Below the pieces are notes generated by a model. That model was not told the origin of the DNA, ran no database searches, and saw nothing but the letters and a program-made list of their open reading frames with translations. The translations under genes were made by a program, and so were the position numbers. From positions 1 through 5,831 of the forward strand of contig JAFZXG010000028.1 of NCBI GenBank assembly GCA_017616925.1: 5,831 nucleotides of DNA, in the 5' to 3' direction. Shown here in pieces: positions 1-4,780 of this stretch (positions are counted from its first letter, which is position 1; each line of letters starts with the position of its first letter). The DNA comes from Clostridia bacterium (lineage in GTDB: Bacteria > Bacillota > Clostridia > Christensenellales > Borkfalkiaceae).

Positions 1-724
1 AGTTGAGTTCGTCGAAGAGAAACGCCGAACCGACCGTTCCGATCTCTCTGTGGTGCAGCGCTTTTTGCGCGTTATAGGTGTGCGTTATATTCGTCGCGCC
101 GCTCTCTATCGCCGCCTTAACGTCCGCGTAGGTAGCGTCGGTATGCCCGATACTCGCGACTATTCCGTTTTCTTTTAAGTAAGAAACGAGTTCGTCCGCA
201 CCTTCGACTTCGGGAGCGAGAGTGACGAGTTTTATACTGTTTCCGCTTTCTTTATTATATTCCTTAAAAGTTTTGACCGACGGAGTCTGAACGTACTCGA
301 TGGGTTGCGCGCCGACGTGCTTTACCGAAATAAACGGTCCTTCCAGATGAATACCGAGTACCGCCGCGCCGTCGGCTCTGTTTTCTTCTTTGTAGTCCTT
401 TACCGCGCGCATCGCCTTTTTGATATTTTCGGGACTTTGCGTCATAGTGGTGGCGAGAAACCCCGTCGTGCCTTCGCTTGCGATCGCGTTCGCGATAGTA
501 CTTAACGCTTCGGTCGTGCCGTCCATTGCGTCGCTACCCGCCGCGCCGTGGATATGTTCGTCGATAAACCCCGGAACTATCACCGCGTCTTCGGGAAGGG
601 ACAGAACTTCGGTGATCTTATTATCGTTCCCGATATACGCGATCTTGCCGTTCTCGAACCCCACGTTAGTCTTTACGATGCCTTTGCCTTCGATATACGC
701 TTTAACGCCAACAAAACCTTTCAT
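1..724 (-). CDS. nagA: N-acetylglucosamine-6-phosphate deacetylase, C-terminus cut by window edge
   Basis: Cytoplasmic amidohydrolase that removes acetate from GlcNAc-6-phosphate to give glucosamine-6-phosphate, the entry step of amino-sugar catabolism and of cell-wall sugar recycling. The ATG lies at 722-724 and the frame stays open for 241 codons to the left edge. Visible family landmarks are the metal-binding HxH in GFIDEHIHG (H57, H59), the metal-ligand glutamate in LGIHLEGPF (E128), H194 in GHTDATY, and H215 in THTYNA followed by LHHREIGTVG. These spacings match NagA, whose ligands in E. coli are E131, H195 and H216. The catalytic aspartate and about a third of the protein lie outside the window. 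Residue 220 is Gln where many NagA proteins have Met (the NAM of THLFNAM). The ribosome binding site is modest (GGGGTG, 6 nt before the ATG). It has its own promoter, though read-through from the upstream DUF421/DUF4363 genes is possible since no terminator separates them. Confidence 0.95.
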   Translation of the reverse strand, partial: MKGFVGVKAYIEGKGIVKTNVGFENGKIAYIGNDNKITEVLSLPEDAVIVPGFIDEHIHGAAGSDAMDGTTEALSTIANAIASEGTTGFLATTMTQSPENIKKAMRAVKDYKEENRADGAAVLGIHLEGPFISVKHVGAQPIEYVQTPSVKTFKEYNKESGNSIKLVTLAPEVEGADELVSYLKENGIVASIGHTDATYADVKAAIESGATNITHTYNAQKALHHREIGTVGSAFLFDELN

Positions 725-754
725 AAACGCACCCCGTTTTTCTCGTTTGATTCG

Positions 755-783
755 ATTTTATCACCGAAAACCCGCGTTGTCAA
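755..783 (-). promoter_or_regulatory. Sigma-A promoter of nagA
   Basis: Read on the minus strand, TTGACA (778-783) and TAAAAT (755-760) are separated by exactly 17 nt, a 6/6 and 5/6 match to the sigma-A consensus. The start of transcription would be near 748, leaving a leader of about 24 nt before the nagA ATG. It begins 12 nt after the stop of the DUF4363 gene, so nagA is probably its own transcription unit. No obvious operator palindrome is seen around it. Confidence 0.85.
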
Positions 784-795
784 TAAAAGGGAATA

Positions 796-1173
796 CTAAA
801 AGATATTTTCGGGCGAAACTTTAAAGGTTTTCGGGATCTGTTCGGCAAGTTCTTTTAACACTTCCATTTTAGAGAGTGCGTCTTCCCACTTTTCGTCCCG
901 CACGAGTTTAATGGATTCCGCAAGCCAAAGATCCACTTCCTTTATCTCGTTGTGCGGTATAAAAACGTGAAGATACCGTTTCTTTTCAAGCCAACTCTTC
1001 TGCAGGGCGTAAACGTCGTCTTCGGTGGCGGTTTTTTCGTCCACTTTTTCGTACACGCAGTCTATCGCGACGGAAAATTCCGCAAACTGCTTTTTCACGA
1101 AGTTCGTTTCGTATATCGCGCCGACGGTCAGAATTACTGCGACGGCTATCATTGACACGATCGACTTTACCAC
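796..1173 (-). CDS. DUF4363 family membrane-anchored protein
   Basis: Predicted 125-residue protein with one N-terminal membrane segment (about residues 2-20, IVSMIAVAVILTVGAIY) and a mainly helical, charged remainder, so probably membrane-anchored with the helical part outside the membrane. The pattern of a Trp followed by a hydrophobic helix, the IPHNEIKEVD stretch and a terminal amphipathic helix fits DUF4363, a family of unknown function often found beside DUF421 genes. Start choice: the frame opens at a TTG at 1203, but a GTG at 1171-1173 is preferred because GGAAGG (1180-1185) sits 6 nt upstream of it. That start overlaps the stop of the DUF421 gene by 7 nt (GTGGTAA), a typical translational-coupling arrangement. 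The stop is TAG at 796-798. The biochemical role is unknown; co-transcription with DUF421 suggests a partner or accessory subunit. Confidence 0.8.
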   Translation of the reverse strand: MVKSIVSMIAVAVILTVGAIYETNFVKKQFAEFSVAIDCVYEKVDEKTATEDDVYALQKSWLEKKRYLHVFIPHNEIKEVDLWLAESIKLVRDEKWEDALSKMEVLKELAEQIPKTFKVSPENIF

Positions 1174-1850
1174 GACAGACCTTCCGTAAGTTCTATTCTG
1201 CAAATCCGATATTTTCGGTTTCTCTCTTTCATATACACCCGTCCGTTTCCGTCCACGGTGAGAACTTCGGTGGCTTTGAGTTTCCCGTCCTGTTTTTTTA
1301 TAAACTCCGCCACTTCGTTTTCGCTCTTTCCGATAAAACGGAGATTCCTTTTCACTATTCTGCCGTCGTCCACTATAAGAAGGGGCAGAGAACTCGCGGA
1401 AGGATTCTCTCCGCTCTCCATCGCCGAAAATTTACCGTTGGACTCGAATATCGCGTAATCCACCTGATCGAGAGAAAAATATCCGCTGGTTCTCATTGAT
1501 TCCAGAAGGTCTTCCACGCCGATATTGTTTTTTTTCAGTTCGGTAATATCCACGCCGTCTTTATTGATAACGAGACTCGGTCTTCCGGAAATTATCTTTT
1601 TTACGGTAAGACTTTTCTGTTCGAATAAGGATAAAAGTTGGTGCAGAAGGAACAGGGCGAGAATAGACACCACGCCGTAGATAAGCGGGATAGACACGTC
1701 AGACATAGGCACGCAGGCAAGGTCGGCGATAATTAAGGTCACGATAAACTCGAAGGGTTGCATTTCTCCGATCTGCCGCTTTCCCATTAAACGTATCACG
1801 ACGACGAGTGTGAAATAGGTGATGAGAGTTCTTATGAAAATGATCAGCAT
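1167..1850 (-). CDS. DUF421 (YetF-family) membrane protein
   Basis: Predicted 227-residue integral membrane protein of the DUF421/YetF family. Hydrophobic segments lie at about residues 3-22, 32-48 and 55-77, followed by a soluble cytoplasmic region. Family hallmarks are the VVIRLMGKRQIGEMQPFEFI stretch (17-36), GRPSLVINKDG (89-99), and the EDLLESMRTSGYFSLDQVDY region (113-132). B. subtilis has several paralogues, and a relative (2Duf, encoded in a mobile spoVA operon) affects spore-membrane properties and heat resistance; the molecular activity is not known. The frame is open up to 1982, but the ATG at 1848-1850 is chosen: it begins exactly at the conserved first helix, whereas the longer version would run through the folT promoter and riboswitch. 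The ribosome binding site is weak (AAATAAG). It overlaps the downstream DUF4363 gene by 7 nt. No terminator follows it. Confidence 0.88.
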   Translation of the reverse strand: MLIIFIRTLITYFTLVVVIRLMGKRQIGEMQPFEFIVTLIIADLACVPMSDVSIPLIYGVVSILALFLLHQLLSLFEQKSLTVKKIISGRPSLVINKDGVDITELKKNNIGVEDLLESMRTSGYFSLDQVDYAIFESNGKFSAMESGENPSASSLPLLIVDDGRIVKRNLRFIGKSENEVAEFIKKQDGKLKATEVLTVDGNGRVYMKERNRKYRICRIELTEGLSW

Positions 1851-1875
1851 AAACTTATTTTGGGTAAGGAAAATA

Positions 1876-1903
1876 AATTTATGCCGTGCGTAATAATTGA
1901 CAA
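1876..1903 (-). promoter_or_regulatory. Probable promoter of the DUF421-DUF4363 operon
   Basis: On the minus strand, TTGTCA (1898-1903, 5/6) is followed after 16 nt by TAAATT (1876-1881, 4/6). Transcription would start near 1869, about 20 nt before the ATG. The -35 box occupies the same bases as the -35 of the divergent folT promoter. It is weaker than that promoter, so the assignment is tentative. Confidence 0.5.
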
Positions 1904-1925
1904 AAAAAATTTTTTTTCGTATAAT
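1897..1925 (+). promoter_or_regulatory. Consensus sigma-A promoter of folT
   Basis: TTGACA (1897-1902) and TATAAT (1920-1925) are both perfect and are separated by exactly 17 nt, an A-run then T-run spacer. Transcription would begin at about 1932, which is precisely the first base of the riboswitch P1 helix. A promoter this strong is what one expects upstream of a riboswitch that represses. Confidence 0.92.
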
Positions 1926-1931
1926 CGGATC

Positions 1932-2024
1932 GTAGAGTAGTTCCGACGCGTCAAGTGTTGCAAAATGGGATGTCGTTTGCAAACGAAAAGGCTTTTCCTT
2001 GCGGTGTCGGGGCGCGTCCGCTAT
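1932..2024 (+). ncRNA. THF riboswitch (folT motif, tetrahydrofolate aptamer)
   Basis: Binds reduced folates and controls folate genes in Bacillota. Conserved blocks appear in order with correct spacing: AGAGTAG (1934-1940), GCGTCAAGTGT (1948-1958), ATGGGATGTCG (1965-1975), AACGAA (1982-1987), GCGGTG (2001-2006) and CGTCCGCT (2015-2022). Helices: P1 1932-1935 with 2021-2024; P2 1941-1947 with 2006-2012 (two G-U pairs); P3 1959-1964 with 1976-1981; P4 1988-1991 with 1997-2000. Loop 3 bases GGATG (1968-1972) can pair with CGTCC (2015-2019), the pseudoknot known from THF riboswitch structures, here with one G-U. The alignment to the Eubacterium siraeum aptamer as I recall it is nearly gapless outside P4. 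The variable helices differ while pairing is kept, which argues for a functional RNA. It sits between the folT promoter and folT. Confidence 0.95.
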
Positions 2025-2030
2025 TATAAT

Positions 2031-2048
2031 GCGTTTTAATTAAAACGC
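2031..2048 (+). repeat. 18-bp perfect palindrome in the folT leader
   Basis: GCGTTTTAATTAAAACGC is its own reverse complement. In RNA it gives a 7-bp stem with an AAUU loop, extendable by ATAAT (2026-2030) pairing with ATTAT (2054-2058) across a 5-nt bulge. No U-run follows, so it is not a terminator. It lies between the aptamer and the ribosome-binding-site hairpin, and may be a structural spacer of the expression platform or a protein operator. Confidence 0.75.
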
Positions 2049-2061
2049 AAAATATTATCGG

Positions 2062-2091
2062 TCTCTCTATTTATAAAAGGGAGATTTTTTT
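2062..2091 (+). promoter_or_regulatory. Expression platform: hairpin hiding the folT ribosome binding site, plus U7
   Basis: TCTCTCT (2062-2068) pairs with AGGGAGA (2078-2084) over 7 bp with one G-U and a 9-nt loop. The 3' arm is the folT Shine-Dalgarno sequence, 8 nt before the ATG. Seven T residues (2085-2091) run straight from the stem to the ATG, so the same hairpin could also act as a weak intrinsic terminator. Folding it would switch folT off. GTAGAG (1932-1937, the 5' strand of aptamer P1) can alternatively pair with CTCTAT (2065-2070), which would free the site. The hairpin is seen; the switching is inferred. Confidence 0.72.
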
Positions 2092-2772
2092 ATGGAAAAT
2101 TTACTTACGTCCGCTTTCGATTTCAGGATAATATTCGGTAATATCTCGACGAGATGGTATTATTATCTGGTTCTCGGTCTTTTTATCGCCGCTCTTTTTT
2201 GTTTTTTGTTTATAAAAAAACAACCCGAAAGAAACAGCCTTACCGAGACTCAAAGACTGACTTATATATCGGTTTTGACCACGCTTTCCGTTTTGGCGAA
2301 CATACTGACTTTTTATATAGTTCCGAATAGGTACGCGGTGTCGTTTATTGCGATACCCTGTTTCGTTGCCGGTTATCTTTTGGGTGCAGGCGCGGGGTTT
2401 GCTGTGGGATTTATAGGGGATCTCGTCGGCGCGATGATAGCGCCCGCGGGAGCGTATTTGCCTTTAATAGGTATTGCAAGCGGACTTTGGGGATTTATTC
2501 CGGGCGTTATTTTTTCTTACTTTAAAGGAAAACCCGTTGTAAAAACTGTCGTAAGTTTTCTTATCTGTTTCGTGATATGTTCGGCGTTTTTAAACACTCT
2601 CGCAAACTGGCTTTACGTCGTTATAGACAGAAATTCCGCTACGACTTTCTGGGTGTACCTCGGCATAAGAGTCTGGTTTCAGGCGATCGTCTGCGTCGTG
2701 AACTGTGTTATATGTATAGGTCTAGTCGCGGTACTTCCGAGAATACTGCCGAAAGACAAATTCAATTTCTGA
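2092..2772 (+). CDS. folT: Folate ECF transporter S component
   Basis: Substrate-binding membrane subunit of an energy-coupling-factor folate importer; it works with the shared EcfA/EcfA'/EcfT module, which is not encoded here, as is usual for group II ECF systems. The 226-residue protein has about six or seven hydrophobic segments (roughly 23-41, 56-77, 82-104, 105-116, 122-144, 150-177, 188-215). The stretch 105-139 holds a Gly, Asp110, Pro118, Gly120, Pro124 and two later Gly, matching the FolT pattern of GD-LGA---P-G---P. It is longer than a typical S component (about 170-190 residues) because of an extra N-terminal helix and a polar linker. Substrate assignment rests mainly on the THF riboswitch directly upstream. 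The ATG at 2092 has AGGGAG 8 nt before it. The stop TGA (2770-2772) overlaps the convergent flippase gene by 11 nt. Confidence 0.9.
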   Translation: MENLLTSAFDFRIIFGNISTRWYYYLVLGLFIAALFCFLFIKKQPERNSLTETQRLTYISVLTTLSVLANILTFYIVPNRYAVSFIAIPCFVAGYLLGAGAGFAVGFIGDLVGAMIAPAGAYLPLIGIASGLWGFIPGVIFSYFKGKPVVKTVVSFLICFVICSAFLNTLANWLYVVIDRNSATTFWVYLGIRVWFQAIVCVVNCVICIGLVAVLPRILPKDKFNF

Positions 2773-4297
2773 CCTTTTGGGGTTTCAGGCGGCGGGAGCC
2801 GCCTTTTTTTATTATTCTTCCGCGTATCAGTCCGAAATCCACCACGCCCAGCCCGAAGCATACCGCGGTCATAAACGCGACGACCAGCGCGGAAGTGACC
2901 AAAAGAGTAAGCAGCGTTCCCAGAAGACCGAGAAAAAGCCTTTCCGTCACGAACCCGAAAATCACGGCGGGGATCACGGCGATGGAAGTTTTAAGGACGT
3001 ACCTTTTATATTCTGGTTTATATTTGCAACTCTTTTCTAATAGTTTAAGATTCAATACGGTAGTCAGTCCGTAAACGAAAGTAAAGCCGACGAGTAGGGC
3101 GTAAATACCGAGAAAAGCGGGCAAAACCCACACGCAAGCAAGCATAAGGCAGGCTGAGATCACGAAATACACCATAGTTTTGTGTTCCAGACCTATCGAG
3201 TTAAGCACGCTCGTAGTTACCGAAGAAAGACTCATAAAGACCATTAAAAATGCCGACGCGGACAAGTATTCGCCGCATAGCGTGCTGCCGAATATCAGTA
3301 CGCCGAGTTCTTCGCCGCATACCGTAAAGACGGGTACGAACAGGCAGGTTAAAAGCGTTGAGAACTTTAACGCTTTTTCGACGTCTTTTTTCAGCAACAT
3401 ATAGTTTTTCCCGTAAAAGTTCTCGGAAATTTCGGGTACTAAAACGAGGGTGAAAGATCCGATCAGAGTCGTCGGAATAAAGAGTATGGGTATGGCTTCG
3501 CCCGCCGCCGCGCCGAAAAAGGACATCGCTTGACCGCTCGTGTATCCCGCGGCTAAAAGCCGCATAGGCAGGATGACGGAGACAAGCGAGACCGCAAGGG
3601 AATTTACAGTACGCATCGCCGTAACGGGTGCGGCGGAAAAGACGAGAGGTTTGAGTTCGGGGAAGGGGTTTACGATTTTTCCCTTTTTTATGAAAAAGCA
3701 GGCGAGTGCGACCGAGAACGAAAAGACATACGAGATAAGCACGGCGACGCCCGCCCTGTAGGCGCCTTCGAAAACGTTCGTCGCGGAAGAAACGAGTATA
3801 ACGCCCGCGACGATCATACAGATCTCTTCCAGAAGTTCTATTATACTGTACGGTAAAAACGCCTTGTTGCCCCAGAATACGCCGCGCAGTACCGCGTATA
3901 CCGAGGTAAATATAAGTCCCGGGAGAACCACGGTGAAGATATCGACGCATCTGCCGTCGGAAAATAAAAATCCGAGATCGTTTTTTAACGCCAGAAAGAT
4001 CCCGCAAAGAAAAGCGGAAATAAAGAAAGTTACAGTAAGTCCCGAAGAGATCACTCCGTTTACTCTTTTTTCGTCGTTTTCGGCGCGGTACTTTGTCATA
4101 AGGCGGGAAACGGTAACCGGCGTTCCCGAACACGAAACGGTAAGAAGCAGCGCGAACACGGAGAGTGCGACCTGATAAAGCCCCACTCCTTCCTGTCCTA
4201 TTGAACGGGAAAGATATATGCGGTATAAAAAACCGAGGCATTTCTCTATTACCGAAAACGCGGTGACCACGGCTACAGTCTTAAAAAACTTTCTCAA
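2762..4297 (-). CDS. SpoVB-like MOP-superfamily polysaccharide/lipid flippase
   Basis: Predicted 511-residue polytopic membrane protein, close to the 518 residues of B. subtilis SpoVB, with about 12-14 hydrophobic helices along its length. The N-terminus shows the SpoVB/MOP pattern: a first helix ending in LGFLYRIYLSRSIGQEGVGLYQ (21-42), then a helix with SGTPVTVSRLMTKYRAE (57-73). SpoVB-family proteins are lipid-linked oligosaccharide flippases; SpoVB itself serves spore cortex synthesis, and relatives export teichoic acid or capsule precursors, so the exact cargo is open. The start is a TTG (4295-4297) with AGAAGG 5 nt upstream; no ATG occurs until codon 67. The last 14 or so residues are basic (KKGGSRRLKPQKVRN) and are encoded across folT's terminator. 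The final 11 nt overlap folT. No terminator is seen after it, so its transcript may run antisense into folT. Confidence 0.9.
   Translation of the reverse strand: MRKFFKTVAVVTAFSVIEKCLGFLYRIYLSRSIGQEGVGLYQVALSVFALLLTVSCSGTPVTVSRLMTKYRAENDEKRVNGVISSGLTVTFFISAFLCGIFLALKNDLGFLFSDGRCVDIFTVVLPGLIFTSVYAVLRGVFWGNKAFLPYSIIELLEEICMIVAGVILVSSATNVFEGAYRAGVAVLISYVFSFSVALACFFIKKGKIVNPFPELKPLVFSAAPVTAMRTVNSLAVSLVSVILPMRLLAAGYTSGQAMSFFGAAAGEAIPILFIPTTLIGSFTLVLVPEISENFYGKNYMLLKKDVEKALKFSTLLTCLFVPVFTVCGEELGVLIFGSTLCGEYLSASAFLMVFMSLSSVTTSVLNSIGLEHKTMVYFVISACLMLACVWVLPAFLGIYALLVGFTFVYGLTTVLNLKLLEKSCKYKPEYKRYVLKTSIAVIPAVIFGFVTERLFLGLLGTLLTLLVTSALVVAFMTAVCFGLGVVDFGLIRGRIIKKGGSRRLKPQKVRN
2788..2810 (+). terminator. 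Intrinsic terminator of folT
   Basis: GGCGGC (2788-2793), loop GGGA, GCCGCC (2798-2803), followed by seven T residues (2804-2810): a 6-bp all-G/C stem with a U-tract, 15 nt after the folT stop. It works only on the plus strand, since the opposite side lacks a U-run after the stem. It lies inside the coding sequence of the convergent flippase gene, where it encodes part of the basic C-terminal tail. Confidence 0.93.
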
Positions 4298-4351
4298 ACC
4301 GACCTTCTTTTTTGGTGATTACAGAGTATTCTATTCCGAAAAAGCGGTAAA

Positions 4352-4357
4352 TATAAT
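4352..4357 (+). promoter_or_regulatory. Possible -10 element of the LysM gene
   Basis: A perfect TATAAT lies 6 nt before the ATG of the LysM gene. The -35 region at 17 nt spacing (TTCTAT) is poor. If it is used, transcription would begin at or next to the A of the ATG, giving a leaderless mRNA. A sporulation-sigma reading (GTATT at 4326-4330, 15 nt, then GGTAAATATA) is also possible but imperfect. Confidence 0.4.
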
Positions 4358-4363
4358 AGCAAT

Positions 4364-4642
4364 ATGAAAAAGTTTTTATATAGAGTCAAAGCGGGCGATA
4401 CCGTTTTGTCGCTGTCCGAAAAATACCGCGTTCCCACTTTCGATCTTATCCGTGAAAACGGACTTTCCGCGGAAGTGAAGACGGGAGACTTACTTATTCT
4501 TTCTCCGTCCGAAAACGTTTATAAAGTCCGACCTTTCGAGAGTAAGATGGAAGTTGCGGAAAAACTCGGCGTCGGCGTGGAAAAAGTGCTTTCATTAAAC
4601 GGTTTTCCGTATTTTTTCTACGGTTTGGTGGTAAGATCGTAG
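4364..4642 (+). CDS. Small protein with two LysM domains, no signal peptide
   Basis: The 92-residue product is almost entirely LysM. The first domain (about 5-47) is canonical: YRVKAGDTVLSLSEKYRV at its start, an IRENGL helix end, and GDLLIL at its close. The second (about 52-91, VYKVRPFESKMEVAEKLGVG ... VLSLNGFPYFFYGLVVRS) is divergent but keeps the Y-x-V opening, the hydrophobic helix, the LN and the G-L-x-V strand. LysM binds GlcNAc-containing glycans such as peptidoglycan. No signal peptide or membrane helix is present, so the protein stays in the cell, is exported unconventionally, or acts in the mother cell during spore formation, as the N-terminal LysM of SafA does; the divergent SpoVB-like gene makes the last idea attractive but unproven. 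The ATG at 4364 is the only usable start: an in-frame stop lies at 4316-4318. No Shine-Dalgarno sequence precedes it. Confidence 0.85.
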   Translation: MKKFLYRVKAGDTVLSLSEKYRVPTFDLIRENGLSAEVKTGDLLILSPSENVYKVRPFESKMEVAEKLGVGVEKVLSLNGFPYFFYGLVVRS

Positions 4643-4683
4643 AAACGCAAGTAAGAGATCGCGGAAATATTAGAAAAAATTAT

Positions 4684-4710
4684 AGCGCGCGGTATTATTC
4701 TGCGCTTTTT
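4684..4710 (+). terminator. Weak intrinsic terminator after the LysM gene
   Basis: AGCGCG (4684-4689) pairs with TGCGCT (4701-4706), 6 bp with one G-U, around an 11-nt loop, then TTTT (4707-4710) continuing the T that closes the stem. It lies 41 nt after the LysM stop and just before the next promoter, the right place for a terminator, but the stem is short and the loop large. Confidence 0.5.
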
Positions 4711-4713
4711 CGT

Positions 4714-4742
4714 TTGACAAAGAAATCTTTCAGTAGTACACT
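4714..4742 (+). promoter_or_regulatory. Promoter of the hydC/hydB-like operon
   Basis: TTGACA (4714-4719, 6/6) and TACACT (4737-4742, 4/6) are separated by 17 nt, placing the transcription start near 4749 and a leader of about 32 nt. A strong AAAGGAGGA ribosome binding site (4766-4774) follows, 6 nt before the ATG. A 12-nt inverted repeat, AATGT-TT-ACATT (4749-4760), lies at the predicted start point and could be an operator. Confidence 0.75.
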
Positions 4743-4780
4743 AATAATAATGTTTACATTTAACTAAAGGAGGATTTCAA

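Noticed and set aside
420..824. 134-codon plus-strand open frame opposite nagA
   Set aside because: It is antisense to a conserved enzyme whose metal ligands are all in place; its apparent hydrophobicity is a by-product of the opposite strand's codons.
1174..1203. TTG at 1203 as the start of the DUF4363 protein
   Set aside because: The GTG at 1173 has GGAAGG at ideal spacing and leads directly into the membrane helix; the extra ten residues are encoded inside the DUF421 C-terminus and have no ribosome binding site of their own.
1851..1982. N-terminal extension of the DUF421 protein by 44 residues up to an upstream start at 1982
   Set aside because: It would run antisense through the folT promoter and half of the riboswitch, has no ribosome binding site, and adds residues absent before the family's first helix.
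2062..2091. Reading the ribosome-binding-site hairpin and U7 purely as a transcription terminator
   Set aside because: The stem is short, A/U-rich and includes the Shine-Dalgarno sequence right next to the start codon, so translational control is the better first reading; termination is kept only as a possibility.
2577..3074. 165-codon plus-strand open frame spanning the folT end and the flippase
   Set aside because: It starts inside folT, crosses the folT terminator, has basic low-information composition and no ribosome binding site.
3201..4241. Long 346-codon open frame on the same strand as the flippase
   Set aside because: It is the flippase sequence read in another frame: very rich in Arg, with no domain pattern, while the overlapping frame has a full SpoVB-like membrane protein.
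4346..4351. GGTAAA as a ribosome binding site for the LysM gene
   Set aside because: It is 12 nt from the ATG and pairs poorly with the 16S 3' end, so it cannot be relied on.
4714..4780. Rex operator upstream of the NuoE/HydC-like gene
   Set aside because: No match to the TTGTTAA-N4-TTAACAA type of site is present; the inverted repeat found there has a different sequence.
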